A DNA stretch of 64,000 bases from Sphingomonas sp. HMP9 (GCF_013374115.1 NZ_AP022673.1:958501-1022500), one strand, 5' to 3'; shown: positions 15,923 to 24,625, numbered from the stretch's first letter. Numbers and translations are program-made. Notes: generated by a model from the sequence alone, not told the origin.

Positions 15923-17905
15923 ATGACGCAACAGATGGGCAAGTTCGGCCTTGTGCCCTCGCTGCTGGTTGCCGCGAGCCTGGGAAGTCTGGCAGCGGGG
16001 TCGGCATCGGCCGATCCGGTGACGATGCCCGAGGTGTTCCCGGCACCGACTTCGATCGCGCTCGGGTCGGGAACGATCGCGCTGGGGCGTTCGGTATCGC
16101 TGATCGCGGCACCCGGCGTCGATCCCGACACCGTCGCGCTCGTCCGCACCATCCTGACGGCATCGGGCGTGGAGACGATCACGACCGCCCGGCGGCTGCC
16201 TTCCGCAATCGACGGGGCGTATGTCGTACTCGGCACCGGAGCCGCGCCGATCGTCCGCGATGCGCTCGCCCGCAGCCGCGCGGTGGCCGACGGCCATGCC
16301 GAGGGCTACACGATTGCGAGCCTGGCCTCGGCATCGGGCGGCGTCATCACGCTGGCCGGTCACGACGCGGATGGCCTGTTCCATGCTGTGCAGACGTTTC
16401 GCCAACTTGCCCGGCGGTCGACGATCCCAGCGCTGGTGATCCAGGATCATCCCGCGATGCCGATCCGGGGCACGATCGAGGGCTTTTACGGTGCACCATG
16501 GTCGATGGCGGACCGTACCAAGCATCTCGACTTCCTCGCCACCGTCAAGGCGAACACGTACGTCTACAGCCCGAAGGACGACCCGTATGCGCGCGATCGT
16601 TGGCGGGAGGCGTATCCAGCCGCGACGCTGAAGGCGCTGGGAACGCTCGCGATGACCGCGCGGCGCAATCATGTCGACTTCGTCTACGCGGTGTCGCCGG
16701 GGCCGTCGGTCTGCTTCTCCGATCCCGCTGACGTGCAGGCGCTGGAGCGGAAGTTCGACGCGATGCGATCGATCGGCGTCGGCAGCTTCTACGTCGCACT
16801 GGACGACATCGAATATACCAAGTGGAATTGCGAGAAGGACAAGGCGGCGTTCGGTCCGTCGGGCGCAGAGGCGGCGGGCGTCGCGCAGTCGCACTTGCTG
16901 AACGCAGTGCAGGCGAACCTGTCCGCCAAGGATCCTACGGCTCGAGCGCTCATCATGGTGCCGACCGAATATTACGACGCGAAGGAAACCCCGTACAAGG
17001 CCGCGCTGCGCAAGCATCTCGATCCGCGCATCGTCGTGCAGTGGACCGGTACCGATGTCGTGCCACCGGCGATCTCGATCCCCGATGCGAAGGCCGCGAC
17101 CAAGGCGTTCGGCCGCAAGACGCTGTTGTGGGACAATTATCCGGTCAACGATTATGCTCAGACCACGGGCCGGCTGTTGATGGCTCCCTATGCGCGGCGT
17201 GAGGCCGGCCTGTCGGGCGAGTTGACCGGCATCCTGTCAAACCCGATGAACCAGGAGGCCCCGAGCCGCCCGGCGGTGACCGGCGTGGCCGCGTTCGGCT
17301 GGAACGACAGCGCGTATGACGCGGAGCGGACCTGGCATTTCTCCGCACGCGAACTCGCCGGCGGCGACGAGCGGGCGACGAAGGCATTGCTGACGTTCTT
17401 CGATACGCAGCACATGGCGCCGACTTTCGGCAGCCAGCCCTGGCAGGAACAGGCGCCACGATTGAAGTCGGTGCTGGACGGGCTCCGGGAGTCGCTGTCC
17501 GGCGGCGATGCGGCGTCGCGACGTCAAGCGATCGCGGACTTGACCGAGCACGCGGACGAGATTGCGACCGCGCCCGACATCATCCGGTCCGGGACGGTCG
17601 ATCCCGGCTTTGCAGCACAGTCGCGGCCATGGCTGGACGCGATGCAACGTTGGGGGCGTGCGCTGCAGTTGACCGCCGCCGGGCTAGACGCGGCCGACCG
17701 TAGCAGCAGCGCCGCAGGACGGTATTTTGCGGATGCCAAGCGGTTGGCGGTCGAGGCCTCGGCGATCCAGAGCATTCCCGGCGCGACGCGGTTCGACGGG
17801 CCCATCAAGATCGCCGATGGCGTGCTGGACCGGTTCGTCGCGGATGCGCCGACGCTGATCGCATTCGATCGGGGAGAGGCGACCGCGCCAGCACACGACC
17901 GGTAA
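15923..17905 (+). CDS. GH84 beta-N-acetylglucosaminidase (hyaluronidase/NagJ-like), secreted
   Basis: 660 residues from the ATG at 15923, chosen because CGGAG stands 6-7 bases before it rather than before the in-frame ATGs at 15905 and 15917. Signal peptide to about residue 31, then a GH20/84-type N-terminal domain (about 35-175), the GH84 catalytic barrel starting IRGTIEGFYGAPW, and a helical C-terminal region from about residue 480. The catalytic aspartate pair appears as YVALDDIEYT (Asp294-Asp295), as used in the substrate-assisted mechanism of this family. It should release terminal beta-linked GlcNAc from exported or environmental glycans. The EEP-family enzyme upstream is also secreted. 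Confidence 0.9.
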   Translation: MTQQMGKFGLVPSLLVAASLGSLAAGSASADPVTMPEVFPAPTSIALGSGTIALGRSVSLIAAPGVDPDTVALVRTILTASGVETITTARRLPSAIDGAYVVLGTGAAPIVRDALARSRAVADGHAEGYTIASLASASGGVITLAGHDADGLFHAVQTFRQLARRSTIPALVIQDHPAMPIRGTIEGFYGAPWSMADRTKHLDFLATVKANTYVYSPKDDPYARDRWREAYPAATLKALGTLAMTARRNHVDFVYAVSPGPSVCFSDPADVQALERKFDAMRSIGVGSFYVALDDIEYTKWNCEKDKAAFGPSGAEAAGVAQSHLLNAVQANLSAKDPTARALIMVPTEYYDAKETPYKAALRKHLDPRIVVQWTGTDVVPPAISIPDAKAATKAFGRKTLLWDNYPVNDYAQTTGRLLMAPYARREAGLSGELTGILSNPMNQEAPSRPAVTGVAAFGWNDSAYDAERTWHFSARELAGGDERATKALLTFFDTQHMAPTFGSQPWQEQAPRLKSVLDGLRESLSGGDAASRRQAIADLTEHADEIATAPDIIRSGTVDPGFAAQSRPWLDAMQRWGRALQLTAAGLDAADRSSSAAGRYFADAKRLAVEASAIQSIPGATRFDGPIKIADGVLDRFVADAPTLIAFDRGEATAPAHDR

Positions 17906-17941
17906 GAGATACTTTTCCGAGGTTTCAATCGTTCGACGGGA

Positions 17942-18274
17942 ATGGATACAGCCGACCGTCCTGCCACCGAAGCCCGCTGGCTGGAACTGACACGCGAGAT
18001 ACTGCCGGCGGCCGCGCCTGCACGCCGCTGGCCGGTGCGCGCCGATCATTGCTTCCAGCGCATCTTTCTCGACAATGCGTGCGATGGCGTCTGGTACGAT
18101 CGCGTACCGCGCCGACCGGCCTATGCTTATGCTGACCGCGTCATCCTCGACAAAGCTGTTGCACTCGCCGAAGCAGCGCTGACCGGCAAGACAGACCTAG
18201 TCGAGCTGAACCGACGATCGCTCGCATGGCGGCAAGACCGAAAGTCGAAAACCGCTCGAACACAACTGTATTGA
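17942..18274 (+). CDS. Conserved hypothetical protein (GNAT-annotated type, function unknown)
   Basis: 110 residues. The core RWPVRADHCFQRIFLDNACDGVWYD...RPAYAYADRVILDKAVALAEAALTGKTDLVELNRRSLAWR matches a small protein I recall from other sphingomonads, sometimes labelled GCN5-related acetyltransferase although no acetyl-CoA binding motif is visible. It seems cytoplasmic, with no signal or membrane segment. ATG follows GACGGGA. The gene ends 23 bases before a GC hairpin that separates it from the convergent oxidoreductase. Function unknown. Confidence 0.65.
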   Translation: MDTADRPATEARWLELTREILPAAAPARRWPVRADHCFQRIFLDNACDGVWYDRVPRRPAYAYADRVILDKAVALAEAALTGKTDLVELNRRSLAWRQDRKSKTARTQLY

Positions 18275-18297
18275 CCAATGTAGTCGGCACTTGACCC

Positions 18298-18328
18298 GCC
18301 CCCCGGAGCGATCATTCACCCGGGGGGC
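18298..18328. terminator. GC-rich hairpin between convergent genes
   Basis: GCCCCCCGG (18298-18306) pairs perfectly with CCGGGGGGC (18320-18328) around a 13-base loop. It sits between the ends of two convergent genes, a likely two-way terminator although a T-run is missing on both sides. Confidence 0.55.
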
Positions 18329-18338
18329 CGGTCGATCG

Positions 18339-19031
18339 TCAGGGTCGGGCTGGGCCAGACCCGAGGCTAGGCGATCCGGCCGCAGCAAAGCTGGATGCGA
18401 TCTGGCGAAGCGCCTCCTCGAACACCGCGACCGACTGGCCGCCGGAGATTAGGTGCCGGTCCTCGATCACGATCGCGGGGACGGCGTTGATCCCGCGCCG
18501 ACGCCAAAGGTCCTCGTCCCGGCGAACCTCGTCGGCATAGCGTCCCGAACGCAGCACGTCGTCGGCCGCAACGGGATCGAGACCGGCCTTCACGGCGGCG
18601 TCGAGCAGGACCTCATGATTGCCGGGATCGACGTTGTCGGTGAAATTCGCGGCAAACAGCGCGTGCTTCAGTCTTGCTTGCCCCCCTTCGATGCCGGCCC
18701 AGTGGAGCAGCCGATGCGCATCGAACGTATTGTAGATCCGGCTCTCTTCGGTCATCGCCATCGTGAACCCCAGCTCGGCGGCGCGACCGGCGATCATGGC
18801 GCGGTTGGCGGCCGACTGTTCCGGCGTCGACCCGTATTTCTGCGCGATATGCTCGCCAATATTCTGACCGCCAGCCGGCATCGTCGGATTGAGCTCGAAC
18901 GGCTGGAATGCGATATCAGCGTCGAGCACGTCGGCCGACCGCGCCAGCGCTTCCTCCAACGCGCGCAAGCCGATGACGCACCAGGGGCAGGCGATATCGG
19001 ATACGAAGTCGATCTTGAGATGCACGGTCAT
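18339..19031 (-). CDS. DsbA-family oxidoreductase, FrnE-like
   Basis: 230 residues. A thioredoxin fold with the CPWC active site in IDFVSDIACPWCVIG (Cys15 and Cys18), a helical insertion, and the C-terminal cis-Pro region NAVPAIVIEDRHLISGGQ. This matches FrnE/2-hydroxychromene-2-carboxylate-isomerase-like DsbA relatives, which are cytoplasmic and not the periplasmic DsbA itself. No signal peptide. The start at 19031 follows GGAGACC; an upstream in-frame ATG at 19079 lacks such a site. Probable role: thiol-disulfide exchange or glutathione-linked reactions under oxidative stress. Confidence 0.88.
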   Translation of the reverse strand: MTVHLKIDFVSDIACPWCVIGLRALEEALARSADVLDADIAFQPFELNPTMPAGGQNIGEHIAQKYGSTPEQSAANRAMIAGRAAELGFTMAMTEESRIYNTFDAHRLLHWAGIEGGQARLKHALFAANFTDNVDPGNHEVLLDAAVKAGLDPVAADDVLRSGRYADEVRRDEDLWRRRGINAVPAIVIEDRHLISGGQSVAVFEEALRQIASSFAAAGSPSLGSGPARP

Positions 19032-19195
19032 AACGGTCTCCAGCGCGGCGGGGATCGCGACCCCGAACTCTTCGTCCATAGCAGCCTCGCTGGTCGAGCG
19101 AACCGTGTTCGCGGCGTGCCGTTCCAACAGCGCCAATGATTGCTGAAGTCGAGGAACCCGATATACCCGTCGATTGCGAAGGATGAGGGTGCGTG

Positions 19196-19540
19196 ATGAG
19201 GGATTGGAACGCCGTCGTCGCGGCGGGTCTTGCACTGCCGGGTGTCGAACTCGGCACGACATACGGCCAGCCGGCGTTGAAGGTTCGCGGCAAGATGATT
19301 GCCGCCACAACCGCGCCGGAGCCCGGCAGCTTCGTCCTGCACGCTTCCGTCGACGACAAGGCCATCCTGATCGACACCGACCCCATGACGTTTTGGGAAA
19401 CCGATCATTATCGCTGCTGGCCCGCCGTCCTCGTCCGATATGGGACGCCTGCGACCGACCGTATCGAGGGACTGCTGGCGCGCGCCTGGTGGGATCGTTC
19501 GAGTGTCGCCGAACGTAAGAGATACGGCGGGCGCCCCTGA
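19196..19540 (+). CDS. MmcQ/YjbR family protein
   Basis: 114 residues starting at ATG 19196 (a GTG one codon earlier is possible; GAGGG lies upstream). The pattern LPGVELGTTYGQPALKVRGKMIA ... HASVDDKAILIDTDPMTFWETDHY ... WPAVLVRYG ... LARAWWDRSSVAERKR is that of the YjbR/MmcQ double-wing DNA-binding-like fold. Members are small cytoplasmic proteins, some presumed to bind DNA, with no established general function. Divergent from the oxidoreductase gene. Confidence 0.85.
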   Translation: MRDWNAVVAAGLALPGVELGTTYGQPALKVRGKMIAATTAPEPGSFVLHASVDDKAILIDTDPMTFWETDHYRCWPAVLVRYGTPATDRIEGLLARAWWDRSSVAERKRYGGRP

Positions 19541-19566
19541 TCGCTTCCGCAGTGCCCGGCCCCCCC

Positions 19567-19595
19567 GGTCCCCTGCCCCCCAGGTCCCCTGCCCC
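19567..19595. repeat. 13-base direct repeat in a C-rich spacer
   Basis: GGTCCCCTGCCCC occurs at 19567-19579 and again at 19583-19595 in the 260-base spacer between the YjbR-like gene and the aldehyde dehydrogenase gene. Runs of C around it suggest slippage. No function assigned. Confidence 0.5.
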
Positions 19596-19800
19596 GACGG
19601 TCGCCGCGGGAATTCGCTTGAACGACCGATCCCAAGGCATGACATAGCGTCTGCACCGTGCCCGACGGTCATGCGGTATCGCGTTGATCGGTCGACCTGC
19701 GGCCTCCGGTGCGCAGTGGTGCGGCGCGGGCTTCGCGCCGACCAGGCGATGCGCGCGTTCGACGTGCCGCGTCGCTACCCGCCATCGACGGAGACGATCA

Positions 19801-21237
19801 ATGACTACCGCCTACGACACGAAACTCGGGCTCTACATCGCGGGCGAATGGCTCGGCGGCGACGGTCGCGATACGCGCGACGTGCTCAACCCGGCGACCG
19901 GCGCAGGCCAGGCTGCGCTGCCGCTCGCCAATGCCGCCGATCTCGACCGCGCACTCGAGGCGACGCAGCGCGGGTTCATCGCCTGGCGCGCCACGCCGCC
20001 GGAAAAACGCGCCGCGATCCTGACGCGGACGGCGCAGTTGCTGCGCGAACGGGCCGAGCATATCGCGCGCATCGCGACGCTCGAACAGGGCAAGATCCAG
20101 GCCGAGGCGAAGGGCGAGGTCGCGTTTGCGGCGGCGCTGCTCGATTTCCATGCTGCCGAGGCGCAGCGCATCTATGGTCGCGTCCTGCCCCGTCCGTCGG
20201 GGACTCGCAGCATGGTCCTGCACCAGCCGGTCGGACCGGTCGCGGCATTCTGCGCATGGAACTTCCCGATCATGAACGTCGTGCGCAAGATCGCGCCGGC
20301 GCTGGCGGCAGGCTGTTCGATCATCATCAAGCCGTCCGAGGAAACCGCTGGTAGCGCGGTTGAAGTGCTGCGGTGCTTCCAGGATGCCGGGCTTCCGGGT
20401 GACGTCGCGCAATGCGTGTTCGGCGTGCCCGACATGGTCTCGCGTCATCTGCTCGCATCGCCGATCACGCGGAAACTGAGCTTCACCGGGTCGGTGCCGG
20501 TCGGCAAGGCGTTGATGAGGCTTGCGGCGGATACGATGATGCGGACGACGATGGAGCTTGGCGGCCACGGGCCGGTGCTGGTGTTTGACGACTGCGACCT
20601 GGACAAGACGCTCGACACGCTGGTCGCGCACAAGTTTCGCAACGCGGGCCAGGTCTGCGTCGCGCCGACCCGCTTCCAGGTGCAGGACGGCATCTACGAC
20701 CGCTTTGCCGCCGGTTTCGCGGAACGCACCCGCGCGCTGAAGATCGGCGACGGCATGGATTCGGCGAGCCAGATGGGACCGATGGCCAACGCGCGGCGCC
20801 CGGATGCGATCGCCGAACTCGTCGGCGATGCGACGAGCCACGGCGCCAAGCTGCTGGCGGGCGGCGAGCACGGCACGGACGGCGGGTTCTTCTTTCAGCC
20901 GACCGTGCTGTCGGACGTGCCCTTGTCCGCGCGGGCGATGAACGAGGAACCGTTTGGCCCGGTGGCGCTGCTCAGCCGGTTCGGCACCGACGAGGAGGCG
21001 ATCGCCGAGGCGAACCGCCTGCCGTTCGGGCTGGCCGCCTATTGCTTCACCGAGAATGGCCGACGCCAGAACATGCTCGGCGATGCGATCGAGGCTGGCA
21101 TGATCGCGATCAACAACGTCCGCCTCAGCTATCCCGACAGCCCGTTCGGCGGCGTGAAGGACAGTGGCCATGGATCGGAAGACGGCCCTGAAGGCGTCGC
21201 CGCGCATCTGATCACCAAGGCCGTTCACATCAGCTGA
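19801..21237 (+). CDS. NAD(P)-dependent aldehyde dehydrogenase, succinate-semialdehyde type
   Basis: 478 residues from ATG 19801, preceded by GGAGACGATCA. Full-length ALDH superfamily member: coenzyme-binding CAWNFPIMNVVRKIAPALAAG and IIKPSEET, FTGSVPVGK, catalytic glutamate in ELGGHGPVLV, nucleophilic cysteine in FRNAGQVCVAPTRF, and the C-terminal NEEPFGPVALL and PFGGVKDSGHGSEDG blocks. Length and motifs fit succinate- or 2-oxoglutarate-semialdehyde dehydrogenases. No pathway partners are adjacent, so the aldehyde is unknown. It ends at a strong hairpin terminator. Confidence 0.9.
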   Translation: MTTAYDTKLGLYIAGEWLGGDGRDTRDVLNPATGAGQAALPLANAADLDRALEATQRGFIAWRATPPEKRAAILTRTAQLLRERAEHIARIATLEQGKIQAEAKGEVAFAAALLDFHAAEAQRIYGRVLPRPSGTRSMVLHQPVGPVAAFCAWNFPIMNVVRKIAPALAAGCSIIIKPSEETAGSAVEVLRCFQDAGLPGDVAQCVFGVPDMVSRHLLASPITRKLSFTGSVPVGKALMRLAADTMMRTTMELGGHGPVLVFDDCDLDKTLDTLVAHKFRNAGQVCVAPTRFQVQDGIYDRFAAGFAERTRALKIGDGMDSASQMGPMANARRPDAIAELVGDATSHGAKLLAGGEHGTDGGFFFQPTVLSDVPLSARAMNEEPFGPVALLSRFGTDEEAIAEANRLPFGLAAYCFTENGRRQNMLGDAIEAGMIAINNVRLSYPDSPFGGVKDSGHGSEDGPEGVAAHLITKAVHIS

Positions 21238-21246
21238 CGCAAGGCA

Positions 21247-21292
21247 CGGCGGTCGTACGGCGGTGGGTTCGACCGCCGCCGTACGACCGTCG
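21247..21292. terminator. Long hairpin, likely two-way terminator
   Basis: Bases 21247-21266 pair with 21273-21292 around a six-base loop, giving a stem of about 20 pairs with two wobbles; the perfect core is GGTCGTACGGCGG against CCGCCGTACGACC. It lies exactly between the ends of convergent genes. Confidence 0.75.
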
Positions 21293-21300
21293 GATGCCAT

Positions 21301-21579
21301 TCATGGATCGCGCGCCCGTCTGATCCGATAGGGTCCGGCGCGAGCTTCGAGCGGTTGCCCTTTCCAGCTCAGTCGGACCCGACCGTCGATGACGAGCTGA
21401 TCGATCGCCGCGTGGACGGTCGGCATCACGTCCCGCCAGTCTATCTGATCCCCCCCGGCACTGCGCGCGGTGGCGAGAGCCCGCGCGACCTCGCTCGGGC
21501 AAACCGTCGCGCCGGGCGCGCGTGCGGCGAGGAGCGCGAGCGTGGCATCCTGTGCTTTGGTGTCGGCCATCTGCGTCAT
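21301..21579 (-). CDS. DUF3253 protein
   Basis: 92 residues. LALLAARAPGATVCPSEVARALA ... WRDVMPTVHAAIDQLVIDGRVRLSWKGQPL ... GPYRIRR is the DUF3253 pattern, a small winged-helix-like protein with no known activity. ATG at 21579 follows AGGAG closely; an internal ATG at 21570 is also possible. It lies 8 bases after the epimerase gene on the same strand, so the two are likely cotranscribed. Confidence 0.85.
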   Translation of the reverse strand: MTQMADTKAQDATLALLAARAPGATVCPSEVARALATARSAGGDQIDWRDVMPTVHAAIDQLVIDGRVRLSWKGQPLEARAGPYRIRRARDP

Positions 21580-21587
21580 CGCTCCTG

Positions 21588-22598
21588 CTACCTCCCCATG
21601 CCCGTCGCCGCGGCAAGGGCCATATTACCAGCGTCAACGACCTGAGCCGGTGCCAGGCAACGCATGGCAGTCAGTGTTTGACGAACGGCGCGGTCCAACG
21701 GCGTGTTCGGTTCGGATCCAAGCACGGCTGTCAACTTTGCATTCATAAGGCGAACCGGCTGGTCCCAGAGATACTTCATCTCCATCACTTCCCGCAGCAT
21801 CGGCACGAACGGCGAAGCGAGCCGCATCATCCACCACGGGGTTCGCCGGACCGGGACTGCGGGGTCGCCGAGCACGCGGCAGAGCGCGTCGACCATGCGC
21901 GTGCCGTCGGGATCCCATATGCCCTCCATGTGGAAGGTCGCGAAGGCGTCGAGACCGTCGGTTTCGATCAGCCGTATCATCGTCTCGGCCACGTCGGGAA
22001 GATAGGCCCATTGATGACCGACTCCGCGTCGACCGGGATAGGTAATCGCGGTCGGCCGCTTGCCCTCCGCCACCACCTGGCTGAACCAGGTGTTCGCGGC
22101 GTCTGGACCGAAATAGTCGCCGGCGCGCACGATGAGCACGCGCCCCGCCCCGGTTTCGGCAAAGGCGCGCAGACGCTGCTCCATCGCGACGCGAATGGCG
22201 CCTTTGCGGGTACGGGGGTGCTGCGGTGCATCCTCCGTCAGGGTAGGGAATGCGTCGGGACCGTAATTATACACGGTGCCCGGCAACAGGATCGTGGCGC
22301 CGTTGGCGCGCGCCGCCGCGATCGTGTTGTCGATCATCGGCAGCACCAGCGTGCCCCAGTTGCGATAGCCGGGGGGGTTCACGGCATGGACGATCAGCGA
22401 AACGCCCTCGGCGGCGGCAGCGACATCGCTGGCGATCATTGCATCCCCCTGCCGCCAGTCGAAGCCGTGCCTTGCCGTCACGCCTTCCGGGTTCCGGTGC
22501 AGCGCGCGCACCTCCCAGCCGCGCGACGCCAGCACTCGCGCGACCGCATTGCCGATCCCTCCCGTTGCACCCAATACCAAAGCGACTTTGCGTTCCAT
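21588..22598 (-). CDS. NAD(P)-dependent epimerase/dehydratase family protein (extended SDR)
   Basis: 336 residues from ATG 22598, preceded by GGAGACGAAAC. Rossmann glycine motif VLGATGGIGNAVARVLASRGW at the N-terminus, then VHAVNPPGYRNW, LLPGTVYNYGP (Tyr of the active site region), VRAGDYFGPDAANTWF and a C-terminal substrate domain. Family members act on nucleotide sugars, or reduce aldehydes and quinones as atypical SDRs; the short sugar-binding part does not settle which. It is divergent from a LysR regulator gene 91 bases away, which probably controls it. Confidence 0.85.
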   Translation of the reverse strand: MERKVALVLGATGGIGNAVARVLASRGWEVRALHRNPEGVTARHGFDWRQGDAMIASDVAAAAEGVSLIVHAVNPPGYRNWGTLVLPMIDNTIAAARANGATILLPGTVYNYGPDAFPTLTEDAPQHPRTRKGAIRVAMEQRLRAFAETGAGRVLIVRAGDYFGPDAANTWFSQVVAEGKRPTAITYPGRRGVGHQWAYLPDVAETMIRLIETDGLDAFATFHMEGIWDPDGTRMVDALCRVLGDPAVPVRRTPWWMMRLASPFVPMLREVMEMKYLWDQPVRLMNAKLTAVLGSEPNTPLDRAVRQTLTAMRCLAPAQVVDAGNMALAAATGMGR

Positions 22599-22653
22599 GT
22601 TTCGTCTCCACTGCGTGTGAGACAAGAAGTGCGACCGCGGCCGATAAAACGAA

Positions 22654-22687
22654 ATTGCCGATATGCGTGGACCGGCTATACGGCAAT
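22654..22687. promoter_or_regulatory. Inverted repeat, candidate LysR operator
   Basis: ATTGCCG (22654-22660) and CGGCAAT (22681-22687) form a perfect 7-base inverted repeat separated by 20 bases. It lies in the 91-base divergent spacer, ending just before the LysR start codon, where autoregulatory sites of this family are usual. Confidence 0.45.
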
Positions 22688-22689
22688 GC

Positions 22690-23577
22690 ATGAACGGATC
22701 GCCAAGCTGGGATCTCTACCGGACGTTCGAGGCGGTGTTGCGCACCGGCTCGCTATCGCAGGCTGCCCGTTCGCTGGGGCTCACGCAGCCAAGCGTCTCC
22801 CGGCATATTGACGCGCTGGAACGCGCTGTCGGGCGCGACCTGTTCGTGCGAACCCAGCGCGGATTGACCCCGACCGCAGCGGCACTCGAGCTCAAGCCCT
22901 ATGCGGATTCGCTCGCCGCCACCTCGGCCGCGTTGCTGCGTACCGCGGCCGGGACCGCGGGCGCGATAGCAGGGACGGTTCGGGTCAGCGCGAGCGAGGT
23001 CGTGGCTGCGGAACATTTGCCGGCCATGCTGGCGCGCCTGCGGTCACGCCATCCTGCGCTGACGTTCGAGATTTCGGCCTCGAATGTGGTCGATGACCTG
23101 TTGCAGCGTCAAGCGGACATTGCCGTGCGCATGACCCAGCCCGTCCAGCAATCGCTGATCGCACGGAAGATGGCACCGATCGCGATCGGTCTTTATGCCC
23201 ATGCCGCCTATCTGGCACGACGCGGTACCCCCGGGACGCTGGGCGACCTTGCCGATCACGACCTGATCGGTTTCGACACCGAGACACCGGCGATCCGTGC
23301 CTTTACCGAGAGGTTTCCCGCGCTGCGTCGCGGCGCCTTCGCGTTGCGTATCGACAGCGACGTCGCGCAGCTCGCCGCGATCCGCGCCGGGTTCGGGATC
23401 GGCATCTGCCAGACACCCATCGCCGAGCGGCACCCGGATTTCGTGCGCGTGCTGCCCGATGCGTTCGCGATCGACCTTCCCGTGTGGATCGTGATGCACG
23501 AGGATCTCAGCACCAGCCCACGCTGCCGCACGGTGTTCGACGCACTGGTCGCCGAGTTCGCATCGCTCCCGCGGTGA
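22690..23577 (+). CDS. LysR-family transcriptional regulator
   Basis: 295 residues from ATG 22690. Winged helix-turn-helix at residues 5-60 (LYRTFEAVLRTGSLSQAARSLGLTQPSVSRHIDALERAVGRDLFVRTQRGLTPTAAA), a linker helix, and a periplasmic-binding-like effector domain (VRVSASEVVAAEHLPAMLARLRSRHPAL ... LQRQADIAVRM ... AAIRAGFGIGICQTPIAER). Length is typical. It is transcribed divergently from the epimerase-family gene, its probable target, with an inverted repeat in the shared spacer. The inducer is unknown. Confidence 0.93.
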   Translation: MNGSPSWDLYRTFEAVLRTGSLSQAARSLGLTQPSVSRHIDALERAVGRDLFVRTQRGLTPTAAALELKPYADSLAATSAALLRTAAGTAGAIAGTVRVSASEVVAAEHLPAMLARLRSRHPALTFEISASNVVDDLLQRQADIAVRMTQPVQQSLIARKMAPIAIGLYAHAAYLARRGTPGTLGDLADHDLIGFDTETPAIRAFTERFPALRRGAFALRIDSDVAQLAAIRAGFGIGICQTPIAERHPDFVRVLPDAFAIDLPVWIVMHEDLSTSPRCRTVFDALVAEFASLPR

Positions 23578-23581
23578 CGCC

Positions 23582-23609
23582 GCCGCAGTCCGGCGGGCCG
23601 GATCGCGGC
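23582..23609 (+). terminator. Hairpin after the LysR gene
   Basis: GCCGC (23582-23586) pairs with GCGGC (23605-23609), with an inner CCGG/CCGG stem. It begins 4 bases after the LysR stop. No T-run follows, so it may be weak. Confidence 0.4.
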
Positions 23610-23719
23610 CTCGGGAGTATAAATTAACGTTACGTCGCCCCCGGCTGATGCAAGTATGTCCGCAACGAACGCGAGAGGTCGACGGCTTGGCCGATTCGGC
23701 GTCCAATCAGGAGAGCAGG

Positions 23720-23791
23720 ATGCCAGTCGACCAGGCGAGACCGTATCCGCGCGATCGGGCGTCGATGTCGAGGATCGGGACATGCCGATGA
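23720..23791 (+). CDS. Possible 23-residue leader peptide upstream of glpF
   Basis: ATG at 23720 is preceded by a strong AGGAG (in CAGGAGAGCAGG). The frame encodes a 23-residue peptide rich in Arg and Pro (MPVDQARPYPRDRASMSRIG followed by TCR) and stops at 23789-23791, so that its TGA overlaps the second candidate ATG of glpF (23788) as ATGA. This is the layout of a translated leader coupled to the gene behind it. It may set glpF translation; the alternative is that the ribosome binding site is fortuitous. Too short for homology evidence. Confidence 0.4.
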   Translation: MPVDQARPYPRDRASMSRIGTCR

Positions 23792-24597
23792 CCCCGCAGG
23801 CGAAAGCCTATCTTGGCGAACTCATCTCCGAAGCGGTCGCGATCTGCATCGTCATGACGTTCGGCCTGTCGGTTGCGGCGATGTACACACTCTATGATCC
23901 CAGTCCGTACAAGACCGCCTATTGGGGGGTCTGCATGACCTGGGGCATGGCAGTCTCGATCTCGATCTACGTCACCGGCGCGGTCTCGGGAACGCATGCG
24001 AACCCCGGCGTTACGCTCGCGCTGGCGCTGTACCGCGGCTTCCCGTGGAAGAAGGTCCTGCCCTATTGGTGTGCGCAGCTGATCGGCGCGTTCCTCGGCG
24101 CGGCCATCGTCTATGCGCTGTATTACAACGTCATCGATCACTTCAACGCGACCCAGCAGCTGACCCGGGGCGGCGGCGGCGGTGCGGGCATTTTCTTCAC
24201 CGCACCCGGTGTCGCTGTGACGACGATGAAGGGCTTCATCGACGAGATCATCCTGACCGCGATCCTGGTCTTCGGGATCTTCGCGATCACCGACGAGTTC
24301 AATACCATGGCCCCCCAGGCGAATTTCGGTGCGATCGTGATCGGGCTGCTGGTTGCCGTGATCGGTGCTTCGATGGGCTATCTCGAGGCTTGGGCGATCA
24401 ATCCGGCCCGTGATCTGGGACCGCGGACTTTCGCGTGGCTGATGGGGTGGGACAAATCGGCGTTTCCCGGCGTCGGCAACTACTGGTGGGCGCCGATCGC
24501 AGGCCCCTTAATCGGTGCGGTCATCGGTGGTGGCCTCCAGCATCTGCTGATCCGGCCGTTCCTGCCCCGCGACAAGCCCGTCGCCGGCCCGCAATGA
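23782..24597 (+). CDS. glpF: Glycerol uptake facilitator (aquaglyceroporin, MIP family)
   Basis: About 271 residues from ATG 23782 (269 if ATG 23788 is used; GAGGAT lies upstream). Six membrane segments and two half-helix pore motifs are visible: [10 protein letters not shown] (first motif, NPG in place of the usual NPA) and [12 protein letters not shown] (second, intact). Arginine in the second motif is conserved for the selectivity filter. Placement directly before glpK and glpD supports glycerol as substrate: it lets glycerol diffuse in, where GlpK traps it. Start choice matters because of the overlapping upstream leader ORF. Confidence 0.92.
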   Translation: MPMTPQAKAYLGELISEAVAICIVMTFGLSVAAMYTLYDPSPYKTAYWGVCMTWGMAVSISIYVTGAVSGTHANPGVTLALALYRGFPWKKVLPYWCAQLIGAFLGAAIVYALYYNVIDHFNATQQLTRGGGGGAGIFFTAPGVAVTTMKGFIDEIILTAILVFGIFAITDEFNTMAPQANFGAIVIGLLVAVIGASMGYLEAWAINPARDLGPRTFAWLMGWDKSAFPGVGNYWWAPIAGPLIGAVIGGGLQHLLIRPFLPRDKPVAGPQ

Positions 24598-24625
24598 TTT
24601 CCGTACCGACGAAGGAGTGCAAGGC

